NCBI GenBank assembly: GCA_029207755.1
Contig: JARCOQ010000004.1
Span: 40,604,305-40,668,304, forward strand
Source of the DNA: Chamaea fasciata
Lineage: Eukaryota > Chordata > Aves > Passeriformes > Sylviidae
DNA length: 64,000 bases
Direction: 5' to 3'
Under the pieces are notes generated by a model. It searched no databases, was not told the DNA's origin, and worked only from the letters and a program-made list of their open reading frames with translations. Positions 1 to 13,800 of this stretch are shown one piece after another. Within the stretch, counting starts at the first letter, position 1. Every line of letters starts with the position of its first letter. Position numbers and translations under genes: made by a program.

Positions 1-3000
1 CAGACCCAGCACAAGGACCTTGTTGATTCATTTTCATTTGCTTGAAAGAAACTCTTATCTAGGTCTCTCCCTTCTCTTCATCCTTCTTGTGATCCCACCT
101 GTCCTCTTTTATAAGCACTGTGTTGGCTAAAAATTATTCTAAATTCATCTTTCCCAGAAAGATTATTAAACAAACATACAAAACCATTTCTCACCATAAG
201 TGTGTCTTTTTCAGCCTGAAAGTGTAGGTGTGGTATAAGGGCCTTGTTTCCTCATTTCCTTCTCCAGCAAATGAAGGCTTGGAGAGATCATTACTTTGGT
301 AATATAATTGCTTCCCCCATACAGAGCATTAATATGCAAACAGGATAAAAGGTAAATTTCTAGGGCAACAGAATAGCTATCAAGAGCAAATAAGCTGTAT
401 ATCACCTTTGAAAACTAGCTGGCATTGCCTGCTTTTTTTTTTTTTCAGATAGAAAAATAGATCAATCAATATATCTACTATTATTCCACTGTAGGTGTGA
501 GGGTCAGAAATGTTCTTCTAATTCCTATCACACATTCACACATTGCTTACTGATAGTTTCTCTTATTTCTTCTTATATCAGTTAAGTAACTTCCTTTGTT
601 TGAAGTTTACCTCTTACCTCTCAATATATACCACATCCATTTGAGCCTTCCTTTTACCCCAAATTCAGGTCAAGATCCTCTGCTCTTCTTTACATAGACA
701 TAGTTCTGCTCCTGACTCCTTTCAGCCTCAACTCACTTTCTTGGTGCACATACTTAACTGGTCTGTATGTACCTGAGTCTTACAGACATGATGAGTACTT
801 ACTATCCTCACCTCAGTTGTTACACTGGGTCTTTCACCTTGTGGCAACTCAAAAACATTCTGCAATCCATTTGTTTTCCTTATTATAATCTTGAGCACTT
901 TCATTTCCATTTAGCACTATAAATGCAAAATATCTGTTAAAGTGATTTTTTTGCTTCTGTGAAATTAAGTAACAAATACTCTAGTTCTGAAAGTTAACTT
1001 TTGCAATTTATTCAGCTTAGATCAATTCACTGTGTTGTTTTGCAAATCACAATTGCTCCTTCTACCTTATAAGTCACTGCCTGTTTTCTTTTTTTCCTGC
1101 TGAGGAGCACTAAAATGCAGCTATATATGTCAGCATTAATTACACCAGACCTGTAATTGATGGAGCTTTTGGCATTTCAAAAATTTGTTTCCCTGGCCTT
1201 CATAGATCTAGTGATACACTTCCAATTGGCAGAAAGAAAAGTGGTAAAACTTCTTTTCTTCCTTCTCAGGTGCTACATGCTAAGTTAGGTTTAGCTATAA
1301 ATTCAGTAACATTAATCATGTCCTCATTCCATTGACTCATATTTATAAAGAATGTGTTATAAAAGAGACTTTTGGTAGCAAGCTTCTTCTACAGCTATTT
1401 CATTCTGCTGACAGCAGTATTATAATTCTTAATGAAATGTAAGTAAGAAAGAGTGTTTGCCTTTCATGACCTCAAAACAAGATATAAAATACTGGCTGGA
1501 GATGTGTACAAATGAATTTTATGCAAAGATTTTTTTTTTTTTTAAGAAAACATTTTCTTTTAATAGGCAAACTAATCTTAAAGAGAAAAGATTATTAAAA
1601 GGAGATAAAAGGAAATGTTAAATGTTTTAACTTAATGAAAAATTCTATGCAATTTACATATCAGGAGACATTTTTATGCAGATAGAGTATAACTGTATAA
1701 TCTTACACATTATGCAAGAAGTACATGAAGAGTTATTATCATTTAAAAATCCTATTTCATTCCACGTATGATGTATGCTCTGCACTGCAATCAGTATCTT
1801 ATAATTTCAAAATCAATACAAAAATATATCATTATTCCTTAATATAACACACCCAAAAATGTCATTCTATTACTACCTTACCCCCCAAAAAAGTCTCTTT
1901 TACTGGCTAGGTTACAGAATTTTAATAGTTTGATGAAATTTGTTTTCTTATTTCAAACAGTCTGAAAAAATATGGAAAAGAATTCTATCATTTCAAGATG
2001 ACCATTACAAAACTTACTGGCATTTAGTAGCTAAAAAAAAAAAAAAAGCTGATAGAAACAAGAATCATGTTAGATGTCCCAGTGTAAAAACAGGAATGAT
2101 TAATCTCGTTGCATATTCATAAGCTTAAAAATATTAATTGCTCAGAACCTTGATGTGTCAAGTTCAAATGATTTCTTAATATGCTATAATCCAAAACAAG
2201 AAGACTGAAATTTCTAGATGTATAGACATTGCAATTAGAGAACTGTATTTGGGTAATTTGTTTGTTTTCCAAAGTAACCTCTGTGGTATATCACATTGTC
2301 ACAGCAGGTTGTGATAAATACTTGCAAAACTCCCACACATATTAATAAATGTTCATTTTTGTTGAAAAAAATCCATCCCAAAAGCCATTCATTTAGAGTG
2401 GAATGGCTAACAGAAACAGTTCAGAATAGCCCCAAGGTCTTTCCCTTCTGGTGGTTAATCAAAACCTCAGCAAATACAGTAAATCAAAAGACTTACTTCA
2501 TTAGATCCCTTATCTCACTCCCCATGTCTCAGTATCTTTACCCATGTCTTAAATGTATTTAATACAAGAGTTACACATGGGTATATTACTTATGCTATCA
2601 TTCTCTTTAGCAGCTCTAATTTGATGTTTGACTGTTTGATGTTGTTCAAAAACAGAAAATAAATTATGCCTTCCTTCAACCAGATTAAATGGAAATTGAA
2701 AGCAAGAGAAAGTCAGGACACAGTGTGCACTTCTGAAACCGTCGCAGTACACTGACAACTGAACTGTTTTCAAGGTTGTTTTTTATATAGACATTTCACA
2801 AAAGTGAGAGGAACTAGAGAGGGTGGGTTACACAAATCATTCTGGAAAAAAGATAGCTGCATTTTTAATAAGTGGCGATGAAGTCTGAGCCAGATGGTAA
2901 CAGGTCAGTTTTTACCACTGAGTGAAGGACAAGGGCCATAGCTATAACCTCTGCCTGAAAATAGGTGCATGGGGATTTATTACGTAGCAGGACTGATGTA

Positions 3001-5836
3001 GAGAAAGAGGAGGCAATGGATAGAAAAGCTGAGTAGGAAAAAGTTATGTCCAACATCTCAAATTAAGGCCACATCAAGGAGTGGGAGTACAGAAGCATAT
3101 AACCAAGGTTCTGGGTATGAATTATCTACAAAAACTAGCATGAGAGGTGGCAAGTGCAAGAGATTATGTGAGCTATGAGGAGAGACAAGGAGAAAAAAGC
3201 GTGTGAAAAAAAAAGGGGGAAAATGGAGAGGGAATGAGATACAGTTTCAGAGGGCAAAGAAAACTTGGGGGCAGCCCTGTTCAGAAAGGTGGGAAAAAAT
3301 GGGAGGTAAAATTTTTGGATAACAGACACTGAAGAATCCCAACTAGTAAAACAGGATAAAGCCCAACACACGTAATGCAAGTCACCAACTGCTTTAATTT
3401 TTTAAAATATTTAAATATATTTAGCCTCTAAATACTAAATTTTCATAACCAAAACTGCCTCCCCATAACTGAAGCAATTGAAAACTTGTGGGAGCAAAGG
3501 GAAGGATACACTGCATGAACAGATAAACAGAAAGGCTTTACATATTGGACAGCATTTAGTCAATATTCACACTCTTCATGTGTTTGACACAAAGGTGTGA
3601 AAATTAACACTGAGCAGCTGTGTCTAAATTTGTAAATCCAACTCCAAAAGTATGACCTAAAGTGAATTAATAACTAAAACTGAACCTTTGCATCAACATT
3701 TTTAGTGAGGAAGGGAACTGAGTGATTTTCTGGATAAAAGCAATTGCTGTCAGCCTAGAACACCATAGACATTTTTCTAAATATCCAACCTTCTCTCAAC
3801 CCAATTCGTGTTTAGAATTACAATAGCTGAAAACAAGGCTTCAAAATATTACAAGGATCACGTTAGACACATCTGCATCTAATTTGCTTCTGTGAATTTC
3901 AGAAGATTCTCTAAAATATTAAGAAATCAATATCACAAAAACAAACCAATGGAGGAAATATTGAGGAGCTGACAAAACTGATTTACAAGGGCAGTTAATC
4001 TGATGCTTTTGAAAAGTGAATGAAGTTGGCACTGAAGAAAGCTATGGTTTCTTATCAAATTCATACCATATGCAGTCACTTAAAAAATAAAAGCTACATT
4101 GTTTTATGCAAATAAAAGGAGGTCACTGCATGTTAAAGCTAATGGTGACCTATGAAGTAGGAAAACTAATGTGAGCAGAACTGCTGAAGATACACTGAAA
4201 GGAAGAGAATATGTTTTATTCCCTTCTTGATGTGTGAAATTTGGGAAGAGTTAGAGGTAATAGAACTTTAGAGATATCACTAAAGATGGCTTATTGGAGA
4301 AATGTAAACCAAATCTATTGAGCCAGCTATATCACTTTCACACATTTTTAGATTCAGCAAACACCTTCATAAAAGGTTAAAACCAGAATGGGCAGGAGAC
4401 AACAGAAGAAAGTACAACAGTACTCAGGTGTCATAGAAACTACTGGGCACTGATAGCAGTAACACAACATGAAAGATCACAATTCAATCAAAAATCCACT
4501 AATTTTGCCAATATGGGGTGTTGTGGCTGCAGTTGCACCTTATTGTGTGTTTAGCCATTCCAAACCACATCAGTTGAATTTACTTATCATCAACAGGGAC
4601 AACATAGGCTGCACACACATGCAGCCACACAGATGATTTAGAGGTGAAGTTTGGGAGCTAAAAGAGCACCTCACGTACTGCTTTTCATGACAACTCTTGT
4701 TGTTGATGTTCTAAACAACCAGAATTAATTGCTTAATAATGAAGAGGTATGAATTAAAGCCATATAACCAATGACTAACTATATGGCTTCACAGGAGGAG
4801 CCATTGTTTTTAACCTACAAAATATTGTACATCAAGTGATAGACATTTATGCTTCTAGACAGATAAAAAATGAAGCAAACAGCCCCCCCGCTGAAGCTAA
4901 GGGACAATCACAAATGTGTTAATTTCTTAGTAGTTGCAACTAGGCAGAAGAAAGACAAAAACTTTCAAATTACATTCAGTTACCAACAAGGCAAGGCTTT
5001 TATTTATTCTCCTAATCTTTAGAAATTAACAACAACAGCAAAATTCCAGATGTTGAGAACATTATCTATTATCACTATGCAATAAACAAGATGGGTGAGT
5101 CCTGAATTTATCTAGATTTTTCTCAAACTAAAGAAAACCCTATTAATTGGAAAAGAAGCCACTTTAGACATCTAAAACCTGCAAAAACTGCCAATAACCA
5201 GCAAGTTATCTCTGTATCATCAAACTGCCAAATAAAAGAAATAGTAATGCTTGCTCTGTACAACGCAGATTATGCCTTTTTGACTCCTTCTGGGGTTAAA
5301 AACACTTTAAATTACCCATTTAGCTTCCATCAGCAAGAATGTAGAATTGCAGGAGATTAGGGTTGTTTCTCAAAGCCAAATCCTGTGCCCATGCACTGAA
5401 TGTTTACAGCATGTTGTTTACAACAACATTTAAAAGAAGCAAGGAAACAAATTAATAATAACTGACCTCATAAGAAATAGTAGTGAGGGGACAGAATTGC
5501 TTTAGAATAAAGGGCAAAAGAAAATTAATGCAATTTCTTAACCTCAAAATAAGTATTTGTACCACAACATATTTTGCAGGCATGGGGATTTCTTTCCCCT
5601 TTTTTTCTTGTTGGTTATCCTGGAAAATTTTATTACATCTTACATTTTTTAAAAGATGGTTATTTAAACAATTTATAGAAATGGGACCAAAAGTTGAATT
5701 GTAGTCTCTCCACAGATCTCAACATCTACAGTTTACAAAAGTAGGAATTATGCTATGAATACAATGAACAGAAAATATACCTGAGAAAAAATTATCTGTC
5801 TATGAACACTTTTAAACATAAAGAAATTAATAGACA
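1..5836. other. Non-coding unique sequence, no gene seen
   Basis: No open frame here exceeds about 88 codons and none resembles a known protein. The sequence is AT-rich and CpG-poor. It holds short homopolymers (13 T at 433-445, 14 T at 1530-1543, 15 A at 2033-2047), a purine-rich stretch at about 3170-3310, and an octamer-type ATGCAAAT at 4106-4113, a word expected a few times by chance in this much AT-rich DNA. One splice-flanked open segment (5023-5094) is listed as a finding only. Intergenic or intronic sequence is the simplest reading. Confidence 0.6.
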
Positions 5837-5906
5837 TACACACACACACACAAAAACAAAAACAAAACAAAAAAACCACACCAAACCAAAACAAAACAAA
5901 ACAAAC
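5837..5906. repeat. Compound (CA)n / (AAAAC)n simple repeat
   Basis: A short CA run (to about 5852) passes directly into an A-rich array of AAAAC and ACC-type units ending near 5906. The units are imperfect, which points to an old or slowly mutating array. No element is attached to either side. Confidence 0.9.
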
Positions 5907-8900
5907 CACTAGAAAATACACTGTTTACTTCTGGAATTATGTTGTTTGAAACACAGAGTCTACTTCACAGAAATACCTCTCATTTTGCAAAACGTCACAA
6001 TGGGATTTTGTTAAATGTGGATACTATCTCCATTTTTTTCTTCTTCAATTTTCTCTATTTCTATTACTCTGTATAAAATAATTGCCATTTCTACATCACT
6101 TACCTAATACCTAAAAGTTTTGACTTTTAGCTCTGTTAAGAATTAAATTCTGCATCACCCTTCAGGGTGGTTAAGCATTATTCCAAGTTATTTTTTAATT
6201 ACTTTTTTGTTTCAGCACTGTAAGAAAGAGATTTTCAAGGGGCTAATTTTCACCTAAATGAAGATATAAGGATTTTGGGTGATAGTGGGAAAGATGCAAA
6301 CCACACCTTGTCTAAGGAAAAGTGATACTGAAGAAAAGTGTTGCTCTCTTGCAGATGTGACTGTGTCACATGATCAGGCACCTTGACTGACAATTTGAGA
6401 GGTCGACTTAATGTAGTAGTTCATCTTCCTTTTGTTTACATCATTAAGCCTGCTATTTACTCTGAACAGGCTCACATTAATATTCTGCAAAAAAGGCTCA
6501 GCAAGTCCAGTCTCTAAAATTCTCCTCTTCACAACAAAACAAAACAGCATCTTCATAATTCAAAACCGCAGAGTTTAAGCACAGAATCCATCAGTAACGC
6601 TGAAGATTTTTCTCAGTTTTGGACTGCTCTCACCATTCAAGAAGGTAGCACCATTAACAGAACTGCACTAAAAATAAACTGCTATATTTAAATATCTGTA
6701 AATTGACAGATCTTTTGATAATCTTAAAACGTGAGAAAGGTTGATTTTCTGACACACCAGTTGTGGTGATATATACAATATTTCACTTTAGGAAGTGAGC
6801 AAACATATTTTAAATAGCAACATTCTGAATTTGGGATGTTTACTTCCCTTATCTTCATCTCACAGGAATGGTAAAGCTTCAAGTGAAACATAACATTTTA
6901 AATTGTTATGCTCTGTTCTGACACTTCTCCCGAGGTCTGCTTTCTTATAGTTGTAAGTTGTAGGAAAGCAGTATAGAGGATAATGACTTGAGAATAGCTA
7001 CAGATGAGCTCAGTAATGTGCTTTTATGCTGGGGAGTCAGCAGCACAACTCAATAACAAAATGTAAAACCCTGATGCCTCTGGTTTAGAGTATCATGAGA
7101 GATCTGGACATCTGGAACTATAAAGCTGCCAGAAGCAGGCTAATGTTTTTTGCTTGGCAGAAGGCAATTAAAAGGAAATCTTTCTTTGGAGGTGCCAGCA
7201 TTTTGAAAATGTTCAATGCCAACAAAGTGGTGAAGAGATCTTCACCTTGATAGCAAGTTTTGACACCACATTACTGATAGTCATTTGGTATGTCTCCTCT
7301 GGTGCCTACAATCTCAAACATGATGGATATTATAATTAATTTAGGTAGAGCCCTAGATCAGAGGGTGACTCAAGCAGAAATCTAGGGCATTCCTGGAAGA
7401 CACAGAAGGGGGAAAAAAGGGAGAAGAAAAAGGAAGAAAAAAAGGAAAAAAAAGACTGGTAGGATAAAACAAATTAGTACAGGTAATACACAGTTATTAA
7501 TAGCTCTGCTGAATTTCATGGGTCTTCCTTCAGCTATGTAGTTGAACTATGGATAAAGGAAGACATGATAAAACTACCTGGCTAAATCACATGCTGAAAC
7601 ATGCAGAGTTGCATAATTTTTAAGGGATTCATTTATTTCATTACAAAACATGGAGAATAAGCTATAGCTGTCAATTTTAAAGCACCAGTTTAGCATCAGT
7701 AAACTGCAGACCAGCTTGTAAATGATTATATGCTTTCTTCCAGCCCTCATTGAATCAAGATATACTAGCTATGAAACAGCAAACTGCCAGATTTTTTTCC
7801 CCTTCAACACATGCGAAGTTGTATAATGCTTTGAAAAAAACTTTTGATTGCAGCATCTGATATTTTTCACCAAGAAAACAGGAAACAGTTTTCCTAAGGT
7901 AGTCTATTTTCTGAACCTTTTAGGCTTCTCTAAACAGGCATAAGAAAATTGTTGTGCTTCTGTGTCCCTGTTTGCATCCCCAGATAAAATATTTTAATCC
8001 AATCTCAGTTTTGCTCTCAAATGTACTGTCCTCATTGCAATCGCTCTTCATATTCACTGTATAATAAAAGAGCAAAATTAGGCCCATTATATATACATTT
8101 ACATTAGCAGATGGGATTTCAGGTGAGACTCAAAGCAATACAGTGGTATGGAGAAGAAATTCTGCAGAGTATTCAGCATCCTCGGAGGTTTAGCAGGATG
8201 ACTTTAAATCACCAGTGCCCTCTGCTGCTCTCAGGATGGTCTTTTATTTTGTGTTGTTTTTCCATTCACCCAGGTATAACTTGGACAGTCCTCCAAGCCA
8301 TCCTTAATTATTGCTTCCTTGTAGGATTCATGGCTACTGTGATTTGCAGAATTCTGTCCCTGTGAGACAGAATTACAGTCTGACCTACCCCAGCACTGAC
8401 ATGGGTGCATTGCTGAGGCAGGGCATGGGGTGATGGTGTGAGAGTCAGAGCTATTGCTGCCCTGCATTACAGCTCTGCCAGGAGTGCTCATCCTCTCCAG
8501 AAGCAAAAGCTTGCAAGGTTTTCAAGGAATTTTACTGCTTGTCCCTAAAGACCAAGGATAGAGAGAGAAGGTTGTCTCTGCTTTCGCCTAGGAGGCTCAG
8601 CTTTGTAGGGAGGATCCAGTACAGCAGATAGACCAAATCTAATAATATGAAATATGAAGGACAGAGACACAAGAGTAGATACAATTTCATCAGCTGCACA
8701 GAGTAATACCTACCCTAGGGGGAAAATCAATCAGATAGTGTCTGATCAATGTTTTCTTGATAGCATTAGCTATGTGGCTTATAAAACCTCTGAGGAGATG
8801 GTGCTTGTTTTCCTTACCTGTGTAATTCATTTATTAGCCTAAATTTACAGCTGTCAGCATTGATTTGGCACACCAAATGTAACTGAACACATATTCTGTG

Positions 8901-10757
8901 GGTCCCAAGGACAGACAGCTAAAAGCCTAAGGAAAAAGTAACAGAATTTTTTACATAGAACAGCTAGCTCATTTCCATTTTATTTATGTATGCATAAAAA
9001 TAATTGAATTCATGGAAGGAAAGCTCTCTGGTCAAGAGTTCTGAATTTGGCTTCCATTTCCCTTTCTCCTTAAGGAAGTAGGTAACTCCCATCTGATCCA
9101 AAAACTCTCACACTCCTCAAAATAGGAGGGATGGTCAACTTAAAGTGAAAGGAGGTGCATTTTTTGTGACTAAAGGCTACATTTAGATGTATGTCCAAAA
9201 TTCTTCTGCACAGACACTTTCACTGACTACCAAATATGACACTCTGGACTTGTCTGGCACACAAAATAATATTTATTTGGTATGCTCTTTGTATAAAGGT
9301 ACAAAAGAGGCCAAAAATGCCTTCTATATCTATTGGACCAAATATTGGGTTGACTCATAAACTAACGCGGTTCCTGCTTGAAGTACCTTACATGAGACAG
9401 ATTGGCTGCCCCCCAGTTTGTTTGAACTAGTATTCTCTGCTTTCTCTTCAGATATGGCCTTTTGAGGGGTGTGAGGAAGCCTTGATTTTTTGGCAGGAAG
9501 GGCTGTTACACAGACGTTGCTCACACACGTAGGGATATGCAGGTTCCTCTTGGTCTTCACAAGTTAATGGGCACAGTGGCAAGCTGATGCTGTCATCTCC
9601 ATTATGCTGTTCCAGCTGTCCTCTGTGGAGACCTGATGTCTTTCAGCACAGGGTCCCGCTCATAACAAAAAGTAACCCTTCTATCCAAGAGCAGCAGTGT
9701 GGGATGTGTGTTTGGCTGTCATGCATCTTTAATTTGGCCCCTCTACACTGACACAAACCACACCCCACCCCCCAAATAAACTTGTTCCAGGCTTTCTTCT
9801 GAAAGGAAAGGATTTTTTTACTCATTCTCCAAAACTGAGATGCCACCTCTCCTATGCATTACAATTTGGTCCTTGTGGCAGTGCCAGACCACTGCAATAA
9901 AATGTTAGTAAGTTACACTGCGCAATGCAAATTATAAGGTACATTCAGCGGCCCACAGGGCACATAAAGAAACAGGACTGGTATTCAATGACTATGCCTT
10001 ATGAAGTAGTCTCATAAATGATACTGAAAAGCAGTAAGAGGCTCAATAATTCAGACAAGTTACTCCAACAGAAAACAAAACAAAGAACTCAGCCCTTGCT
10101 GACAGTCAAAGAAACAGACTGTGCAACAACTGCCGTGCTCCTCAGAGCTAGTATTAAAGAATAAAACTGGATTAATCTGGTCTGTTCTTTTGTCAGCAAT
10201 TCAAGCAACATCATTTTCATGCATTTGAATGTTTGCATGTATGCTTGAAGACCATTCAAGTTAGACTGAAAAATATATCACATTTCCTGACAGGTTTGAC
10301 TCCTCGATTACAGGCTGGTTTAAATGGAATCTTTTTGATGGCACAGGTCATAGATTTGTGATACTCTTGCTCAACTCTCAGGATTTAATTGCCAAAATCA
10401 GACAATCCCTGTAGTGAACATTGTAATAGTCTAGTGTCTGGCATCTTTTGACAAAGGTAAAGGTGACTGTTGTCAGCAGGTGTATCATAACAATACTGCT
10501 ATTTTCATTGCCACTATCCCTTACTGTGTCTGCTTGTCAATGTTCAAAATCAGCTTAATATGAAGGCATTTTTCCCTTGCACTCTTCCAAAAGAAACAGG
10601 AGGAAAAAAGTGGAAGGAAAAAGTGAAAAGGAGAAGAACAGAGAATGAAAAGCAGAAAAAGCAGAAGACAAGATTCAGGAGCAAGGAAAAAGAGTCTTAT
10701 AGTCCTTCAAAAGGGAGCTATTCAGTGCAGGAGGATGTTCTGCTTATTTCTCTTGCC

Positions 10758-10758
<1 letters not shown>
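5907..10758. other. Non-coding sequence, no gene seen
   Basis: No supportable gene. Two notable stretches are an uninterrupted purine run at 7404-7455 and a broader purine-rich, interrupted stretch at about 10570-10700 just before the long A tract. A somewhat GC-richer patch at about 8370-8520 carries overlapping frames of 84-91 codons on both strands, which I take as chance. Confidence 0.6.
7404..7455. repeat. 52-nt uninterrupted purine tract
   Basis: Every base from 7404 to 7455 is A or G, with G clusters of 1-5 separated by A runs. Long homopurine runs can adopt triplex (H-DNA) forms, especially when mirror-symmetric; the symmetry here is only approximate. No coding role is suggested. Confidence 0.9.

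Positions 10759-10807
<49 letters not shown>
10759..10807. repeat. Poly-A homopolymer, 49 A
   Basis: Forty-nine consecutive A, preceded by CTTGCCC and followed by GTTATG. No AATAAA lies in the preceding 30 bases, and I see no flanking target-site duplication, so it is not a clear tail of a retroposed RNA on the + strand. Lysine-rich open frames crossing it come only from the A run. Length at such a tract is often unreliable in assemblies. Confidence 0.95.
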
Positions 10808-10810
<3 letters not shown>

Positions 10811-13800
10811 ATGTCCTGTGGCAATTTTAGTTGCTCTCTTCATTTCATCAGATACATGCTAGAATTTTAAACATGTGCAAGACCATGAATTTTTTTTCTA
10901 CCAGTTACACTCTAATTTTCTCATGCTGATTTCTGAGCTTAATCTTTCAGTGAATTTCACAGCAAGTAACAGTTGCAGAGGGAGAGCAGTTCAGAAGTCA
11001 GTGTCTCAAAGCATAGGCAGAAAGTAGAGCTGTAAGTGAATTACACTGTTATGAATAGGGCAACTCATAAAACAAGTGCACATTGGAAGGAACTCAGAAA
11101 AAGGGTCCAAACCTACTTGACAAATTCCTTGAAAGGAATTGGAAATTCCTTTCCAATTATGAAGAACACCCTCGAACTCATGAAAACACTTTGTCTTTCA
11201 AATATATGATGCCATGTAACCTTGGCAGGGTTCGTCTTGAAAGGACAAGGGAAACAAAGGTTCATATGCAGCTCAATGGAAGATATTTTTATCTCTTCTT
11301 TTTTCAAGAGAAAGGATTTTATGTATTACAACCTTACAGACCAAGCAAGAAATCTCTCAAGGTTTTTACCATGAAGAAAAAACAGCTCATTATCTCTAGC
11401 TGCTTTTTTATATGGTTTACACCTTTATTCGTATGTTTACTTCGAGACAAACTATGAATCAAATTCACAGTCCACCATTATTCCTCTAAAATTAGTGAGA
11501 TTTGATGGAGGATTTTATCTTTTCATTAATATTAACAACAAGCAGTCTAATTCTGTCAAAATATTTTAAAAATGACAAAAACATTTGTTTCATGGATAGG
11601 GGCATGGTCTCAACATTCAGTCCATTGGTAATCACTTCTATTCATATCTCTGAAGCCTGCTGTGGTACCTTTTACTTGGTGTCACCTCTATTTTTCCAGT
11701 ATTTATTCCTGGAATGCCTACCTTTTCTTTGTCAGTAACAGCTGAAGGCTTTCCCCTAATTCAAACTCCTTGCCACGCTACCTCCTGCCCTTTGTTTGAC
11801 TCCTTGCTGAGCTCAGTATCCTCCCTCAAAGCCTCCTCTTGCTTTTAGTCTGTGCCTTAGACCCTTAATTTATGTTGACTCACAGTATGGTTGCTGTGAG
11901 CTCTGCACCTGCTCCTACCCCACATCAGCAGCTGAATTCTTACAGATGACTGTTTCCAAAGGAGACTCAGGCAGAAACTTAAAAATAACAGTGGAGCAAG
12001 TTATGCAGGGCTGCCTTGAGCCTGTGCATGCAGTGGCTGCCAATCCAGTCCCACTTCAGAACTGCACCACACAGTCACTGACCTAAAATCTGAGCATACT
12101 CAGGCTTCCCTCTGCTTAGCCAAGCCAGCAGTTGCACCAACAACATCAGTCTGTTAGCAGCTCTGGTTAACTTCAATTCTGTTTGCCCAAATGTATAATT
12201 AATGTTGACAATTTCATTGCTTATAAGCACAGTACCTCTGGCCTACCTGAGGCTGAGCCTTGCCAAAACCAGAGTGGGTGTTTTGCATGCAAAACTTTGA
12301 AGAAAATTAGGAAAGATCTGCTTGAGACAAACCTCCCAGTTACCCCAAAAGATAAGATCAAAACCGCAACCTTCCCATCTTCCTCCCAAAACATCAAAAT
12401 TATTTTTGCCTTTTATTAAACAAAGATCATGGAAGATAGGAAAGCATAAGAAATTTTGTAGGAAAGAAATTAAAATGTCAGTTTTTCCCTATAACTTGAA
12501 TGGGTTAGAAGAATGATCTTCCGCATCACTTCCATGAATTCGTGAGAAAATTATAGAAAAGAATCCTTCCTTTACATTGTTTCTTGTATGACCCTAAAAC
12601 TGGTAAACTTAGTTATAACTTAAGACCATTAGGAGCAATGTCTGAACTGTAGCTCAAAGTTTGTTATCACTGTATGAATGCAGACACTCTCAATTACTTT
12701 AACAAAGAACAGCTGTGTTGTTGTGGGGTTGCCATTTGCTTCCCATAAATGGTTAATTTTTAACAATCTCACAAGACCAGCAAATTAATTTAAAAAAAAA
12801 GAATCATTGACTAATAAGAATACAAATAAACGGAACCTTTTTGACATTTGGTTTGCATTGTACTTTGACATGGATGCTATTTGTTTTTACTTTGTGTCAC
12901 ATGAGGGAAAAAAAAACTTTTTAGGCAGCAACAGCCTTCTTGAGGAAATAAAATCCATATTCAATAAAAATCAGATATTTTTAGTATTGTAAAATACTGG
13001 TCACATTCTACAACAGCAATAATTTCTCTATACAATTTTAGTTATTGTACAGCTTGTTAAAAATTTTAGTGAGCTGAAGATATAGAGCAATATAAGGCAG
13101 TTTGCTCTAGATGTTTAGTAAGAAAGTATTTAAAAGTATTATAGCTGCTACTTTCTTCCTATTCCTCAAAGACAAACATTAATCCCTTTCATGAACTTGA
13201 CTCCTAAATTAGAGATGAGTCAGGCATTATTTTATTACCCAAACTCTACTAGCACTTCCGCTTAAGAAAATTATTATGCTTCAGTATTTTGGGGTTTTTA
13301 AGTGGATCTAGAGCTTGTACTGCTGATAATAGATTCTTGGGTGGAAAATTAGCAGAGACTACAATTACAAAATTTTCAGACTGAAATGTTTCAGCTGTGA
13401 AAATGTACTCCATATATTTTTCTTTAAAACGCAAATCTACAACCAAAGCTTCAATCCTTCAATATCTGTTCGGGAGTAAACTGGGCAGAGAATAAACTTT
13501 CACCCCATATTGAAATAAAACATTTTATTTCCATATACTTGTACTTGTTGCTTGAGATTGGGAATTACAAAACCATTATTTTATTTTGAAACAATAAAAC
13601 AGCACAAGAACACAGCAAAACCTTTGGATAAAATGAACTAATGACAATAAGTCTGACAAATCTCACTAAACTGATATATGACTGTATGGAAATCATTTCA
13701 AAACATACCTGTGCAGAAAACTCAGCAGAAATACACAGGTCCTTCACACTGCTGATATCAATTTTTATATATTACCTAACGAATACTTAAAATTTATAAA

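Noticed and set aside
12480..12560. Possible + strand CR1 3' end
   Set aside because: Only GATCTTC and CTTCCA-like words match in roughly the right order; too short and diverged to support.
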